Source: SAR324 cluster bacterium
GTDB taxonomy: Bacteria > SAR324 > JACQKK01
Length of the DNA: 35,224 nt
Direction: 5' to 3'
Assembly: GCA_022574555.1 (NCBI GenBank)
Contig: JACZRV010000030.1
Coordinates: forward strand, 1-35,224
Below the pieces are notes generated by a model that worked only from the letters and a program-made list of their open reading frames with translations, was not told the DNA's origin and did no database searches. This document shows, piece after piece, positions 8,459 to 16,486 of the stretch (position 1 is the first letter of the stretch; every line of letters starts with the position of its first letter). A program made the position numbers and the translations under genes.

Positions 8459-8466
8459 AGTATTTC
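8459..8466. repeat. Right copy of 8-bp target-site duplication
   Basis: AGTATTTC abuts the right inverted end of the cassette and is identical to 6783-6790. An unfilled site in a related genome should carry this octamer once. Confidence 0.88.
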
Positions 8467-8508
8467 CAAACACTTGTGCGAAATCCGCCCCTGGGTTAAA
8501 CACACAGG

Positions 8509-9768
8509 ATGACGGATACACGACTGGATGGTCGGGAAATTCTGCTGTGTGTGACCGGGGGCATCGCCTGTTACAAAGCGGTGGAGGTGCTGCGGCTGCT
8601 CAAGACGGCGGGGGCGGAGGTTTCCGTGGTGATGACCGCCCACGCGCGGGAATTCGTGGGGCCGCTGACCTTCCAAACCCTTTCCAACCGCCCGGTGGGC
8701 ACCTCGCTGTTCGACCTGGACCAGGAGAGCCGCATCGGCCACATCAACCTCGCCGAGCGCGCCGAACTGGTGCTGGTGACCCCCTGTACAGCCAACTTCG
8801 CCGCCAAGCTGCGCGCCGGTCTGGCCGACGACCTGGCGTCGAGCGTCCTGCTGGCCACCGGCGCGCCCATCTACCTGGCCCTGGCGATGAACGACCGGAT
8901 GCTGGCCCATGCTGCCACCCGGGAGAATCTGGAGGTGCTCCGATCACGGGGCGTGCATCTCATCCCCCCGGAGGAGGGATTCCTGGCCGAAGGCAAGATC
9001 GCCCTAGGCCGGTTGGCCGAGCCCGCCGCGATCGTGGAACGGGTCGCGGCCCATTTCGGGAACGAAACGAGCAGCGACGAAAAGAGCAAAGGGGGGATTC
9101 TGGCCGGCAAGCGGATTCTGGTGACCGCCGGCCCGACCCGCGAGGCGATCGATCCCGTACGCTTTCTTTCCAACCGCTCCAGCGGGCGTATGGGTTTCGC
9201 ACTGGCCGAAGCCTGCCGCGACGCCGGTGCCGGGGTCACCCTGGTGCATGGCCCCTCGGCGCTCGCCGTGCCGCCGGTATTGGAAGCGATTGCCGTAACC
9301 ACCGCGGAGGAGATGCGCCAGGCCGTGCATTCGCGTAGGGAAGCCCAGGACGCGCTGATCCTTGCCGCGGCGGTTTCCGATTACCGGCCGAAATCCCGGT
9401 CGGCTCAAAAAATCAAGCGCGGAAAATCCCCCCGGATCACCCTGGAACTCGAGCCCAACCCCGATATCGCCGCGGAAGTGGGAGCGGCCAAGTCCAAGGG
9501 GCAAGTGCTGGTGATCTTCGCCGCCGAAAGCGAGGATCTCCTGGCCAATGCCCGCAAGAAGCTGAAAGCGAAAAATGCCGATCTCGTCGTCGCCAACGAC
9601 ATCACCGAGCCGGGCTCGGGGTTCGACGGCGCCGAAAATCGCGTGACCCTGCTGCGGCCAGGGCGAGGCGAGGATATCCCCGATGCGGAGCACCTTCCGC
9701 TGCAGGACAAACACACGATCGCCCGGCGCATCGTCTCCGTGATGGCGGACCTGATGAGCGGCTCATAA
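8509..9768 (+). CDS. coaBC: Bifunctional phosphopantothenoylcysteine decarboxylase / phosphopantothenate-cysteine ligase
   Basis: CoaBC joins cysteine to 4'-phosphopantothenate and decarboxylates the product, two steps of CoA synthesis. The CoaC half (1-190) shows CVTGGIACYK for FMN binding, catalytic His78 in RIGHINLAE and Asn128 in LAMNDRM. The CoaB half (about 195-419) shows TAGPTREAIDPVRFLSNRSS and AAAVSDYRP with the KIKR lysines. One feature is odd: the substrate-clamp motif normally written LACG-GRM reads FLAEGKIALGRLAEP, so the conserved active-site Cys is Glu161. The 419-residue length is normal. The ATG has no clear ribosome site. The gene lies just downstream of the inserted toxin cassette, which now separates it from its old upstream region. 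Confidence 0.95.
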   Translation: MTDTRLDGREILLCVTGGIACYKAVEVLRLLKTAGAEVSVVMTAHAREFVGPLTFQTLSNRPVGTSLFDLDQESRIGHINLAERAELVLVTPCTANFAAKLRAGLADDLASSVLLATGAPIYLALAMNDRMLAHAATRENLEVLRSRGVHLIPPEEGFLAEGKIALGRLAEPAAIVERVAAHFGNETSSDEKSKGGILAGKRILVTAGPTREAIDPVRFLSNRSSGRMGFALAEACRDAGAGVTLVHGPSALAVPPVLEAIAVTTAEEMRQAVHSRREAQDALILAAAVSDYRPKSRSAQKIKRGKSPRITLELEPNPDIAAEVGAAKSKGQVLVIFAAESEDLLANARKKLKAKNADLVVANDITEPGSGFDGAENRVTLLRPGRGEDIPDAEHLPLQDKHTIARRIVSVMADLMSGS

Positions 9769-9807
9769 TCCGCCGCTGCCTTCCTGATCTTGGCGATTCG
9801 GCCAAAA

Positions 9808-11211
9808 TCATTCTTGGTCGGGGGTCGACCGCCTGCCGCGGCGCCTGCGGCGTCGTTTGCGGCGTTTGCGCGCACCGTCGTGCAATCCGGTCGAATTTCC
9901 GGTGGTGCGTTTTCGGGGCCGGTGGTGGTCCAGGATCGGCAGCACAGGCAGGTCCGGCATGGCCGCCAGGCCTCGCTCCACATAGGCGTCCTCCAATTCC
10001 AGAATATTGCGCAACAGGATGATCAAGGTCCATGCCTCGCGAATTCCCGGGCGGCTGGCGGAGAAGGCTTCCACCCCTCTGCGGTGTTCCCAAAGCAGCT
10101 TGCGGGCCGCTGCGAGGATTTGCAGGGCAGGTACGATCTGGCCCTTGAGCAGGCCCCATTCACCCAACATCACCGGCGCCTCCAGGCGGAGGTCGGCCAT
10201 CACGGCGCGCTTGAGGGGAACGGGCAGCCGGTCGCCCCGCAAATAGGCCACCAGCTCCGAGCGGGCCAGGGAGGCCAATAAACCCAAAAGCGCGACGGTG
10301 GGTGGGATGGGCTCTCCCTCCCTGCTGGTCCAGCGGTCCAATTCCTCCAGGTAGGGGCCGAGGAGGGGGAGCGGATCTTTCAGGGCCCCGCGAGTGAAAT
10401 AACGCCTGTGTTCCTGCAGGGCCAGGAGAGGTTTGAGCAGGCCGTTACGGTCGAACTCGCCGAATACCCGCACCGCGTGTCCGCACGACAAAAATCGCTG
10501 GGTCTCCTCCGCCAAACGGTGGCGCACCGCGTGGCGCAGGTCACCCGCCATACGCCGCAACGCGGTCACCAACGCCGGGTCCAGGTCGAAACCGAGCCTT
10601 GCCTTGAACCGCACGGCGCGCAGCATGCGTACCGGGTCCTCGGCGAAGGAGACCTCGGGCGGTGATATGGTGCGGATGTTTCGTCGAGCCAGATCGTCCA
10701 ACCCACCCACATAATCGACGACCGACAGTGAATCGGGGTCGAAGCCCAGGGCATTGACGGTGAAATCGCGGCGGAAAGCGTCTTCCCGCGGCGACCCGTA
10801 CATATTGTCGCGGCGAATGAGGAGGGAGCTCCTGCCCTGGCGCGCGGGCCGCGCGCGAAAGGTGGAAACCTCCACCTCCAGGCCCTGGTAGCGCAGAAGT
10901 ACCAGCCGGAAGCGGCGGCCGATGATGCGGGCGTGTTGAAAAAGAAGCTTGACCTCGGGTGGGCGGGCCGAGGTGACGATATCGAAATCCTTGGGGTTGC
11001 GGCCCAGCAACATATCCCGCACCGCGCCGCCGACGATGAGTGCGCTGAATCCATTATCGCGCAGCCGCCGGCAGACGGCCTTGGCGGCGGGGTCGATCTG
11101 ATCCGGGCGCACCGGGTGCTCTCCCGGGCCCAGTATATGGGGCGCTCCGCCCAGGCTGGCGGCCAAGCGGGCCGATGCCGATGCGATACTCCGGGATTGG
11201 GATGCGGGCAT
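9808..11211 (-). CDS. pcnB: PcnB-like poly(A) polymerase
   Basis: The 467-residue product belongs to class II nucleotidyltransferases. It has the head motif GGAVRDMLLGRNPKDFDIVT (61-80) with catalytic Asp75 and Asp77, then PPEVKLLFQHARIIGRRFRL and RRDFTVNALGFD, and SFAEDPVRMLRAVRFKARLG in the neck. PEVKxLF-RIIGRRFRL and the very basic tail (RKRRKRRRRRRGRR, about 448-461) favour poly(A) polymerase over the CCA-adding enzyme of the same family. It would add 3' A-tails that send RNAs to decay. A CCA-adding role cannot be ruled out by sequence alone. It is convergent with coaBC, 39 bases apart. Confidence 0.88.
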   Translation of the reverse strand: MPASQSRSIASASARLAASLGGAPHILGPGEHPVRPDQIDPAAKAVCRRLRDNGFSALIVGGAVRDMLLGRNPKDFDIVTSARPPEVKLLFQHARIIGRRFRLVLLRYQGLEVEVSTFRARPARQGRSSLLIRRDNMYGSPREDAFRRDFTVNALGFDPDSLSVVDYVGGLDDLARRNIRTISPPEVSFAEDPVRMLRAVRFKARLGFDLDPALVTALRRMAGDLRHAVRHRLAEETQRFLSCGHAVRVFGEFDRNGLLKPLLALQEHRRYFTRGALKDPLPLLGPYLEELDRWTSREGEPIPPTVALLGLLASLARSELVAYLRGDRLPVPLKRAVMADLRLEAPVMLGEWGLLKGQIVPALQILAAARKLLWEHRRGVEAFSASRPGIREAWTLIILLRNILELEDAYVERGLAAMPDLPVLPILDHHRPRKRTTGNSTGLHDGARKRRKRRRRRRGRRSTPDQE

Positions 11212-11435
11212 GGCTCGCGGCTGAAAAGGTGGAACCCCCTCTGGCAGTCCCCGTATTACGCGTGATCCCCGCCGTACGGTAGATTAGGTTGTAACGCCGT
11301 GGCGCCCGCAGAGCAAGAAAACAATGGACCGGCAAGACGAAAGGTTCCGGATCAGGCTGAACGTCAATCCTTGTTATTGAACTTGTAATCTAATAAATGA
11401 CTGTTGAAGTGCTGGCTTGTTCCGGGGAGGAAATC

Positions 11436-11578
11436 GTGGATTGTCCGAACTGCGGATTCGAGAATAGCGCATCGGCGAAATTCTGTAGCGAGTGCGCGGC
11501 GCCGTTACAGCTAATTTGCCCCCAGTGCGGGCATTCCAACGCGTCCCGCAGCAGGTTCTGTAACGAGTACGCCGTACC
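11436..11578 (+). pseudogene. Truncated double zinc-ribbon protein, N-terminal fragment
   Basis: GTG 11436, with GGGGAGG 5 bases upstream, opens a frame whose first 47 residues form two CxxC zinc ribbons: DCPNCGFENSASAKFCSECA and ICPQCGHSNASRSRFCNEY. In the second ribbon the last Cys of the usual CNECG is replaced by Tyr. Such paired ribbons often begin large class III cyclase/AAA sensor proteins. The homologous text stops at about 11578, exactly where a leftward MuF phage fragment begins. The frame stays open to 11816 but encodes only antisense phage sequence. The rest of the original gene is absent. Confidence 0.6.
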
Positions 11579-11775
11579 CCTTGCCGCAGATCGCCTCCAA
11601 CACGTTCATGCTCGTCGCTTTGACCACTGTGAAGGTGGCCACATGCTCCGCCTTCCACACGTCCCGGTGGTCGAACCCCATCCGCCACCCCTTGGCGCGG
11701 AAGATATCCAGCGCCTCCCTGGGCGGGCCGTGCGTGAAGGCGAAGCCGGGTTTGGGGGTCAAATCGGGCATGTGA
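11579..11775 (-). pseudogene. MuF-like phage head morphogenesis protein, 5' fragment (copy A)
   Basis: From ATG 11775 the minus strand reads PDLTPKPGFAFTHGPPREAL, then FRAKGWRMGFDHRDVWKAEH and FTVVKATSMNVLEAI. This is the N-terminus of Mu gp30/SPP1 gp7-like (MuF) head proteins: a proline-rich start, an FxxGPPxEAL motif, then DVWxxEHxxxFTVAKAT. The homology ends after about 62 residues at the junction with the zinc-ribbon fragment. An intact protein would need several hundred residues. It shares roughly 70% of residues with copy B, so the copies are diverged and not a recent duplication. Confidence 0.65.
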
Positions 11776-11787
11776 TATCCATTCAAT

Positions 11788-12267
11788 ATGGACAAGATCA
11801 TCGAGCAGCACAATAGCCTGGAAATTTGGTTTTCGACCGGTGCCATCGTTGTTTCGATAATAGCTCTAATTCTGAGTCTGGTCGCCAACAAGCGCGGTCT
11901 GAAATTGCAGGCACGCATGGTCGAAATTGAGGAGGCGCGTGACCTGGAGGGGCGCAAGGCGAAAGTCCAAGCCTCTTTTAGCAGGCTGGGACCGAACCAC
12001 AAAAATGGTCCTATAATCAGGTTGCGGGTTGAGAATCAAGGCCCAGGCCAAGCCCGAGATGTGGCTGTCATGCTGGATCGCGAACCAATTCGCCGGCACC
12101 GAGCGTGCCTTCAGGGCAGCGGCGACCTGGAAATATCTGAGTTGGGGCCTGGTGTCCATTTCGATTGGCTCCTGGCGGATTGGTACGGGCCTCGTGCTGA
12201 AATTGAAATCACGTGGGACGACGATTCAGGGGATCATAACCAATTTCGATCAAATATTTCAATTTAG
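11788..12267 (+). CDS. Unknown protein with one N-terminal membrane helix
   Basis: The 159-residue product has one clear transmembrane helix (about 13-33, STGAIVVSIIALILSLVA), a short charged helix (about 38-60), then a beta-rich domain with IIRLRVENQGPGQARDVAVML (77-97), a text common in small Ig-like folds that follow a membrane anchor. No enzymatic motif is seen. The stop codon coincides with the broken end of MuF copy B, and the start is 12 bases from the start of MuF copy A. It therefore sits between two phage fragments on the opposite strand. Base composition is lower in GC than the phage pieces. A defence or phage-cargo role is suggested by place only. Confidence 0.6.
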   Translation: MDKIIEQHNSLEIWFSTGAIVVSIIALILSLVANKRGLKLQARMVEIEEARDLEGRKAKVQASFSRLGPNHKNGPIIRLRVENQGPGQARDVAVMLDREPIRRHRACLQGSGDLEISELGPGVHFDWLLADWYGPRAEIEITWDDDSGDHNQFRSNISI

Positions 12268-12509
12268 CGCCATTCCCCGCCCCTCTGCGACGGCGCGGTC
12301 GATCTCCCCCCGGATCGCCTCCAGCACTTCCTGGCTCGTAGCCTTGGCCACCGTGAAAGCGGCCACGTGCTCCGCCTTCCACACCTCCCGGTAGTCGAAC
12401 GACGGCTTAGCCTCTTGGCCCTCAGGTAGGCCAGCGCCTCCGGTGGCGGGCCGGGTGTGAACGTAAAGCCGGGCTTGGAAGGCGGTAAAAACATATGGTC
12501 GAGTTTCAT
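12268..12509 (-). pseudogene. MuF-like phage head morphogenesis protein, 5' fragment (copy B)
   Basis: From ATG 12509 the minus strand reads SKPGFTFTPGPPPEALAYLRAK. A one-base loss near 12408 shifts the frame, after which the text continues PSFDYREVWKAEHVAAFTVA and ATSQEVLEAIRGEIDRAV. The homology ends at 12268, directly beside the stop codon of the gene at 11788-12267. The fragment is thus both frameshifted and truncated after about 80 codons. It aligns along its length with copy A. Confidence 0.65.
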
Positions 12510-12570
12510 TCCGTGTTAGAATTGTTAGTTTACTGAGGATTGAGCGGCGAATATAAATTGTGAAAAAGAT

Positions 12571-12598
12571 TTAAGATGCCCTTATGTAATTCTATATT
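12571..12598 (+). promoter_or_regulatory. Possible promoter of the AbiV-like gene
   Basis: TTAAGA (12571-12576), 16 bases, then TATATT (12593-12598) lie 25 bases ahead of ATG 12623 in a very AT-rich gap. The -10 is close to consensus (5 of 6) and the -35 is weak (4 of 6). Confidence 0.35.
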
Positions 12599-12622
12599 CT
12601 AACATTTATTTTGGGTCGAATT

Positions 12623-13474
12623 ATGGAGACTAAACGTGAAGATGAACTTTTCGAATGTTTACAAGCTGAAGGGGATAGTTCTATAACCATTCGCAGAATT
12701 TCAGAAGGTATTCATGCGTGCATCAAGAATATTGGCCGTTTGTTGTCTGACGCAGTTCTTCTAGCAAGAAAACGGAGATTTGCTAGTAGTATTTTTTTGA
12801 TCCAGAACATAAAAGAAGAAATTGGCAAATTGTATATACTCATTGATTATTGTAGGTTGGATAATAACAAACACAGTTCAACCGCAAAGAACCTATGCAA
12901 GTCATTCTACAACCACGTGAATAAAATCGCTTATTATACATTGTTACAAGACAAAGACCTTCCAGGTGTATCAAACATGCAGGAAGCTCTCGAGTGTTTT
13001 TTAATTGCGACAACAAGGTATTGGCCTGGAGATATTGAATCAGGAGTACCAGACCTTCCCGATGAGGCAACTATGTGGAGAGAATGGCCGTTGTATGTGT
13101 GCTATGTCAAAGACGGAGACTACTGGCAGCACCCTACGAACAATACCTATAGCATTATTTTCGAAGCTAACCCCATGCCTCCATTAGCATTAATAATTCC
13201 AATTGCACATAATATCTTCAAGATAAATAGGGCCGGTAGTTTTACCGAGCAAATCCTTACGGAATTGCGTTCCGTTTACAATGACTGTTATTTCAATGAA
13301 TCAACACCAAACACGGAAATTGAATATCGGGAAAAACTCTTTGATCAGCGTTTGGCAAAATTAAGGCCTATCAACCCAGCAATTTATCAGTCTTCGATCT
13401 TCACTAGCTGGCCTATCTATCATTTCACAACAATGAAACGACCAACTACCTATCCCCCGCCCCCCGCGCCTTGA
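12623..13474 (+). CDS. AbiV-like HEPN abortive-infection protein
   Basis: The 283-residue product has, at about 25-80, the pattern of AbiV-family HEPN domains: ISEGIHACIKNIGRLLSDA, LLARKRRFASSIFLIQNIKEEIGK. The spaced dA-LL-grf-sA-fl-EEiGK text is the family hallmark. AbiV proteins stop phage multiplication after infection; the exact target here is unknown. The gene is strikingly AT-rich against its neighbours, a sign of transfer. It lies between a portal 3' fragment and a MuF 5' fragment of a Mu-like phage. The last nine codons (from about 13446) run antisense into the portal fragment, so the true C-terminus was probably replaced on insertion. ATG 12623 is preferred over an in-frame TTG at 12611; neither has a strong ribosome site. 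Confidence 0.62.
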   Translation: METKREDELFECLQAEGDSSITIRRISEGIHACIKNIGRLLSDAVLLARKRRFASSIFLIQNIKEEIGKLYILIDYCRLDNNKHSSTAKNLCKSFYNHVNKIAYYTLLQDKDLPGVSNMQEALECFLIATTRYWPGDIESGVPDLPDEATMWREWPLYVCYVKDGDYWQHPTNNTYSIIFEANPMPPLALIIPIAHNIFKINRAGSFTEQILTELRSVYNDCYFNESTPNTEIEYREKLFDQRLAKLRPINPAIYQSSIFTSWPIYHFTTMKRPTTYPPPPAP

Positions 13475-13683
13475 ACAGCGCGCGGCCCAGCGTCCGGGCC
13501 AGCTCGCCTATGCCAATCTACCCTAGCGATTCCGCAAGCTTTTCGGTCAATTCCTCGTGGGAACCGGCTCCATCCACAAGGATGCGCACGGGGACGTTCA
13601 CCGGTTCCAATTGTTCTTCCCATACGGCCAGGCCGTCGGACTAGATCTCGTCCAGCAGGTCATAGCGCCCTCCGGGGCACGGC
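13446..13683 (-). pseudogene. Mu gp29-like (DUF935) portal protein, 3' fragment
   Basis: Reading left from about 13664 the minus strand gives YDLLDEI, a stop, SDGLAVWEEQLEPVNVPVRI, GSHEELTEKLAESLG, a stop, GELARTLGRALFKARGAGD and the natural stop at 13446. This fits the C-terminal end of Mu gp29-type portals (DLLDEL-WEEQL-PV-LL, EL-LARALF-A-GAG). In Mu-like phages this gene ends right before the MuF gene; here an AbiV-like gene fills the junction. Two in-frame stops and loss of the 5' part show decay. It begins within about 20 bases of the tldE stop codon. Confidence 0.55.
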
Positions 13684-15024
13684 CTAGCTGGACACCACGA
13701 GTCCGTCGACGAGCAGCGCGGGGATGAAGCGGCGTGAGAGGTTGGGCTGGTAAGCGTTGCCGCGGGCTCGGATGGCCTTGAGCAGATCGAAGAAGTTGCC
13801 GGCGAGGGTCACTGAATCCACCGGGTGCACCCGGCGTCCATTTTCCACCCAAAATCCTTGCACGCCGATGGAGATGTCTCCGCTGAGGGAATTGCATCCG
13901 GCGCCGCCCTCCAGTTCCGTGACCAGCAGGCACTTTTCCGGTATCGCCGTCAGATCGTCGAGGCTCTCATTCCCCAAGGGCATGACCAGGTTATGGCTCG
14001 TGGTGGAGATCCCGCCCGTATAGCCGCGTCCCGCGTGCCCGGTCGATTGGGTGCCCTCCTTGCGGGCCGATTCGATGTGATAGAGGAAGTTGGCGAAGCG
14101 CCCCGATTCGATCAACGGGATGCGGCGGGTGGGGATGCCCTCGGCGTCGAGGTAGCTGGAACCGCCGGCGCCCCTGCGGTGGGGGTCATCCTCCAGGTCG
14201 ATGGCTTCATCGGCGATGACCTGGCCGAGTTTTCCTTTCAGCCTCGACCGTCCTTTCTGTGCGGCCTCTCCGGAAAAAGATCCGAAGAAGAACGAAAGCA
14301 AATCGGGGGCGCAGTCTGGGTCCAGCACCACCGGCAGGCGCCCGCCGGCGATGGGCTTGGCGCCCAGCAGATCGGCCCCCCGCTTGGTGGCCGTTTCGCC
14401 CACGGTTGCGATGGCTGCGGGATCCCAATGGCGCTGATTCCAGAAATAGCTGCCGCTTTTACGGCTTCCGTTTTCTTCCAGCAGGGCCTGGCAATAGCCC
14501 CCGACGCTGTTCTGGCGCTGCCGGTAGTCCACGCCGTGGACGGAAACCAGCCGCCGTTCCGATGCGGAGCGATAGACCGCGAGGCGGGAAACGGCCGTTA
14601 CGCGCGAATCAGCTTGCAGGGCCCGGGATTCCATTTCCAGGGCTGCCGCCTCCAAATCGGCCACGGTCAGCGATTCCAGTTCAGGATTGTAGACCCCTAG
14701 GGCGCCGGCATGCGGAATATCCGCCGGCGGTTCCGCCATCACGACTTCGGTGGGGTCCAATAGGGTGGCGTTTTCCTTGGCGGCAAGAAACGCTTGCTCC
14801 AACGCATGGGTCTCCAGCCGCTCGGTGAAGGCGATGCCGGTGCGCCCTTCGTTGACGATGCGGATGCCCAGCCCCCTGGCGGTGGACTGATCCACCTTTT
14901 CCACCCTGCCCTTGTGCACGCGAACCGCCAGGCTTTCCTGACGCTCCAGCACCAGGTCCACGTCCTTTTCCCGGTGCTCCCGGGCCAGGGAGCGGACAAA
15001 ATCGACGGCTGCCTCAGGCTCCAT
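13684..15024 (-). CDS. tldE: TldE/PmbA-like metalloprotease partner
   Basis: The 446-residue product is the TldE (PmbA) subunit, which forms a heterodimeric protease with TldD. In E. coli the pair trims unfolded peptides, matures microcin B17 and degrades CcdA. Family text includes the N-terminal LVLERQESLAVRVHKGRVEK, ASERRLVSVHG, SGEAAQKGRSRLKGKLGQ and the C-terminal GDISIGVQGFWVENGRRVHP. As expected for TldE it lacks the HExxxH motif. The ATG at 15024 overlaps the tldD stop in TGATG, so the two are co-translated; an in-frame ATG at 15108 would lie inside tldD. The stop codon is the boundary with the prophage remnant. Confidence 0.92.
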   Translation of the reverse strand: MEPEAAVDFVRSLAREHREKDVDLVLERQESLAVRVHKGRVEKVDQSTARGLGIRIVNEGRTGIAFTERLETHALEQAFLAAKENATLLDPTEVVMAEPPADIPHAGALGVYNPELESLTVADLEAAALEMESRALQADSRVTAVSRLAVYRSASERRLVSVHGVDYRQRQNSVGGYCQALLEENGSRKSGSYFWNQRHWDPAAIATVGETATKRGADLLGAKPIAGGRLPVVLDPDCAPDLLSFFFGSFSGEAAQKGRSRLKGKLGQVIADEAIDLEDDPHRRGAGGSSYLDAEGIPTRRIPLIESGRFANFLYHIESARKEGTQSTGHAGRGYTGGISTTSHNLVMPLGNESLDDLTAIPEKCLLVTELEGGAGCNSLSGDISIGVQGFWVENGRRVHPVDSVTLAGNFFDLLKAIRARGNAYQPNLSRRFIPALLVDGLVVSS

Positions 15025-16397
15025 CAGCGTCCCCCGACCAGAATGGAATCGATCTTGATGGTGGGTTGCCCGACGGTGGTGGGTACCCATCCGCTGGAGG
15101 CGCCGCACATGCCCGCGGCCAGCTCCAGGTCGTCGCCGATCATGGAGATGCGCGGCAGCACTTCTTGCCCCTTGCCGATCAAGGTGGCGCCGCGCACAGG
15201 TTCGGCGATCTTGCCCTTGCGGATTACATACCCCTCCTGCACGGCAAAATTGAACTCGCCGGTCGCCGGATCCACCGAGCCCCCGCCCATTTTCTTGGCA
15301 TACAGGCCGAGATCCACCGAGCCGATCATCTCCTCCACCGTGTTCGATCCACGGTCGATGTAGGTATTGCGCATGCGGGAGACCGGGGCGAAACGATACG
15401 ATTCCCGCCGCGCCGAACCGCTGCGGGCCACCCCCACCTGCCGGGCGCCGAGCCGGTCGCTGAGGTAGGTCTTGAGGATGCCGTTTTCGATGAGTACCGT
15501 GCGCTGGGCGGGCAGCCCTTCGTCATCCACGTTGTACGAGCCCCAGTGGCCGGCAATGGTGCCGTCGTCGATGGCGGTTAGAATGGCTTGCGCCACCGGC
15601 TGACCGATCTTCCCCGCGAAAGGGGAGGCATCCTTGCGAACGGACTCGGTTTCCAAGGGATGGCCGCAGGCCTCGTGGAAGATCACCCCGCCGAAGCCGT
15701 TACCGAGGACCACCGGCATCGTGCCGCCGTCGATGTACCCGGCACCGGCCATGACGGAAGCCCGGCGTCCCGCATCCTGGGCGATCGATTCCAGGTCAAG
15801 ATCCCGGAAGAACTCCCACCCGCCCAGAATTCCCGGTGTTTCGGAGGCGGATTGGGGACCGTCCTCCTGCTCCGCAATTGCGGACAGGCGCAGGCGGGAA
15901 TAATGCCGCGAATCCTCGACCCAGAGCCCCTCGCTATTGGCGATGAGCACCGATCGTTTCTTCTCCGAAATGGATGCGTCCACCTGCCGGATATCGCTGC
16001 CGGTTTCCCGTACCAGCTCATCCAGCTTGCGCAGGACATCGAGCCGTTCCTTCTTGGGCACGGTCTGCGGATCCACCATCACCAGATGGCGGTCGTCCAG
16101 ATCTTGGCGCCGCAGGCGGTCCGGCCGCCGCCCTTCTCGGGACTCGCGGGCCAGATTTTCGGTCAGGCGCAGCAATTCGGCCTCGCTGTCGTCGCTGCTG
16201 TAGCCGTAGTAGGCGTCGTCGCCGTACATCAGCCGCACGCCGATTCCGAACGAGTTCCCCGATTGGATGCGGTCGATCTTTCTGTCCAGCAATTCGATGG
16301 CGGCGCTTGCGGATTCCTCGACAAAGACTTCAGCGAAGTCGGCGCCGCGGCCGAGAGCGAGTTCCAATATTTTTTCGATGGTTGTTTTGGGCAACAT
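15024..16397 (-). CDS. tldD: TldD-like zinc metalloprotease
   Basis: The 457-residue product is the catalytic subunit of the TldD/TldE protease. The zinc motif is HEACGH (His241, Glu242, His246) within GGVIFHEACGHPLETES. Other family text: GAGYIDGGTMPVVLGNG, WGSYNVDDEGLPAQRTVLIE, RMRNTYI and the Cys-bearing ELAAGMCGASSGWVPTTVGQ near the end. It is first in a two-gene operon with tldE, with which it overlaps by one base. ATG 16397 has no clear ribosome site, but the N-terminal text lines up with the family. Confidence 0.95.
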   Translation of the reverse strand: MLPKTTIEKILELALGRGADFAEVFVEESASAAIELLDRKIDRIQSGNSFGIGVRLMYGDDAYYGYSSDDSEAELLRLTENLARESREGRRPDRLRRQDLDDRHLVMVDPQTVPKKERLDVLRKLDELVRETGSDIRQVDASISEKKRSVLIANSEGLWVEDSRHYSRLRLSAIAEQEDGPQSASETPGILGGWEFFRDLDLESIAQDAGRRASVMAGAGYIDGGTMPVVLGNGFGGVIFHEACGHPLETESVRKDASPFAGKIGQPVAQAILTAIDDGTIAGHWGSYNVDDEGLPAQRTVLIENGILKTYLSDRLGARQVGVARSGSARRESYRFAPVSRMRNTYIDRGSNTVEEMIGSVDLGLYAKKMGGGSVDPATGEFNFAVQEGYVIRKGKIAEPVRGATLIGKGQEVLPRISMIGDDLELAAGMCGASSGWVPTTVGQPTIKIDSILVGGR

Positions 16398-16486
16398 AGC
16401 GTTAATCTATTGAAAATTCCCTGACCCCGCGGTTCATAGTCATGATAGCAACCGTGATCCAAAAGACCAGCAACCGGCATCAGGAT

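Noticed and set aside
9790-9805. Terminator between coaBC and pcnB
   Set aside because: TTGGC/GCCAA gives only a 5-bp stem with no proper T-run on either strand.
11397-11816. A complete 139-residue zinc-ribbon protein
   Set aside because: Only the first part after GTG 11436 is zinc-ribbon text; from about 11579 the frame reads the reverse strand of a MuF fragment, so the rest is not a real domain.
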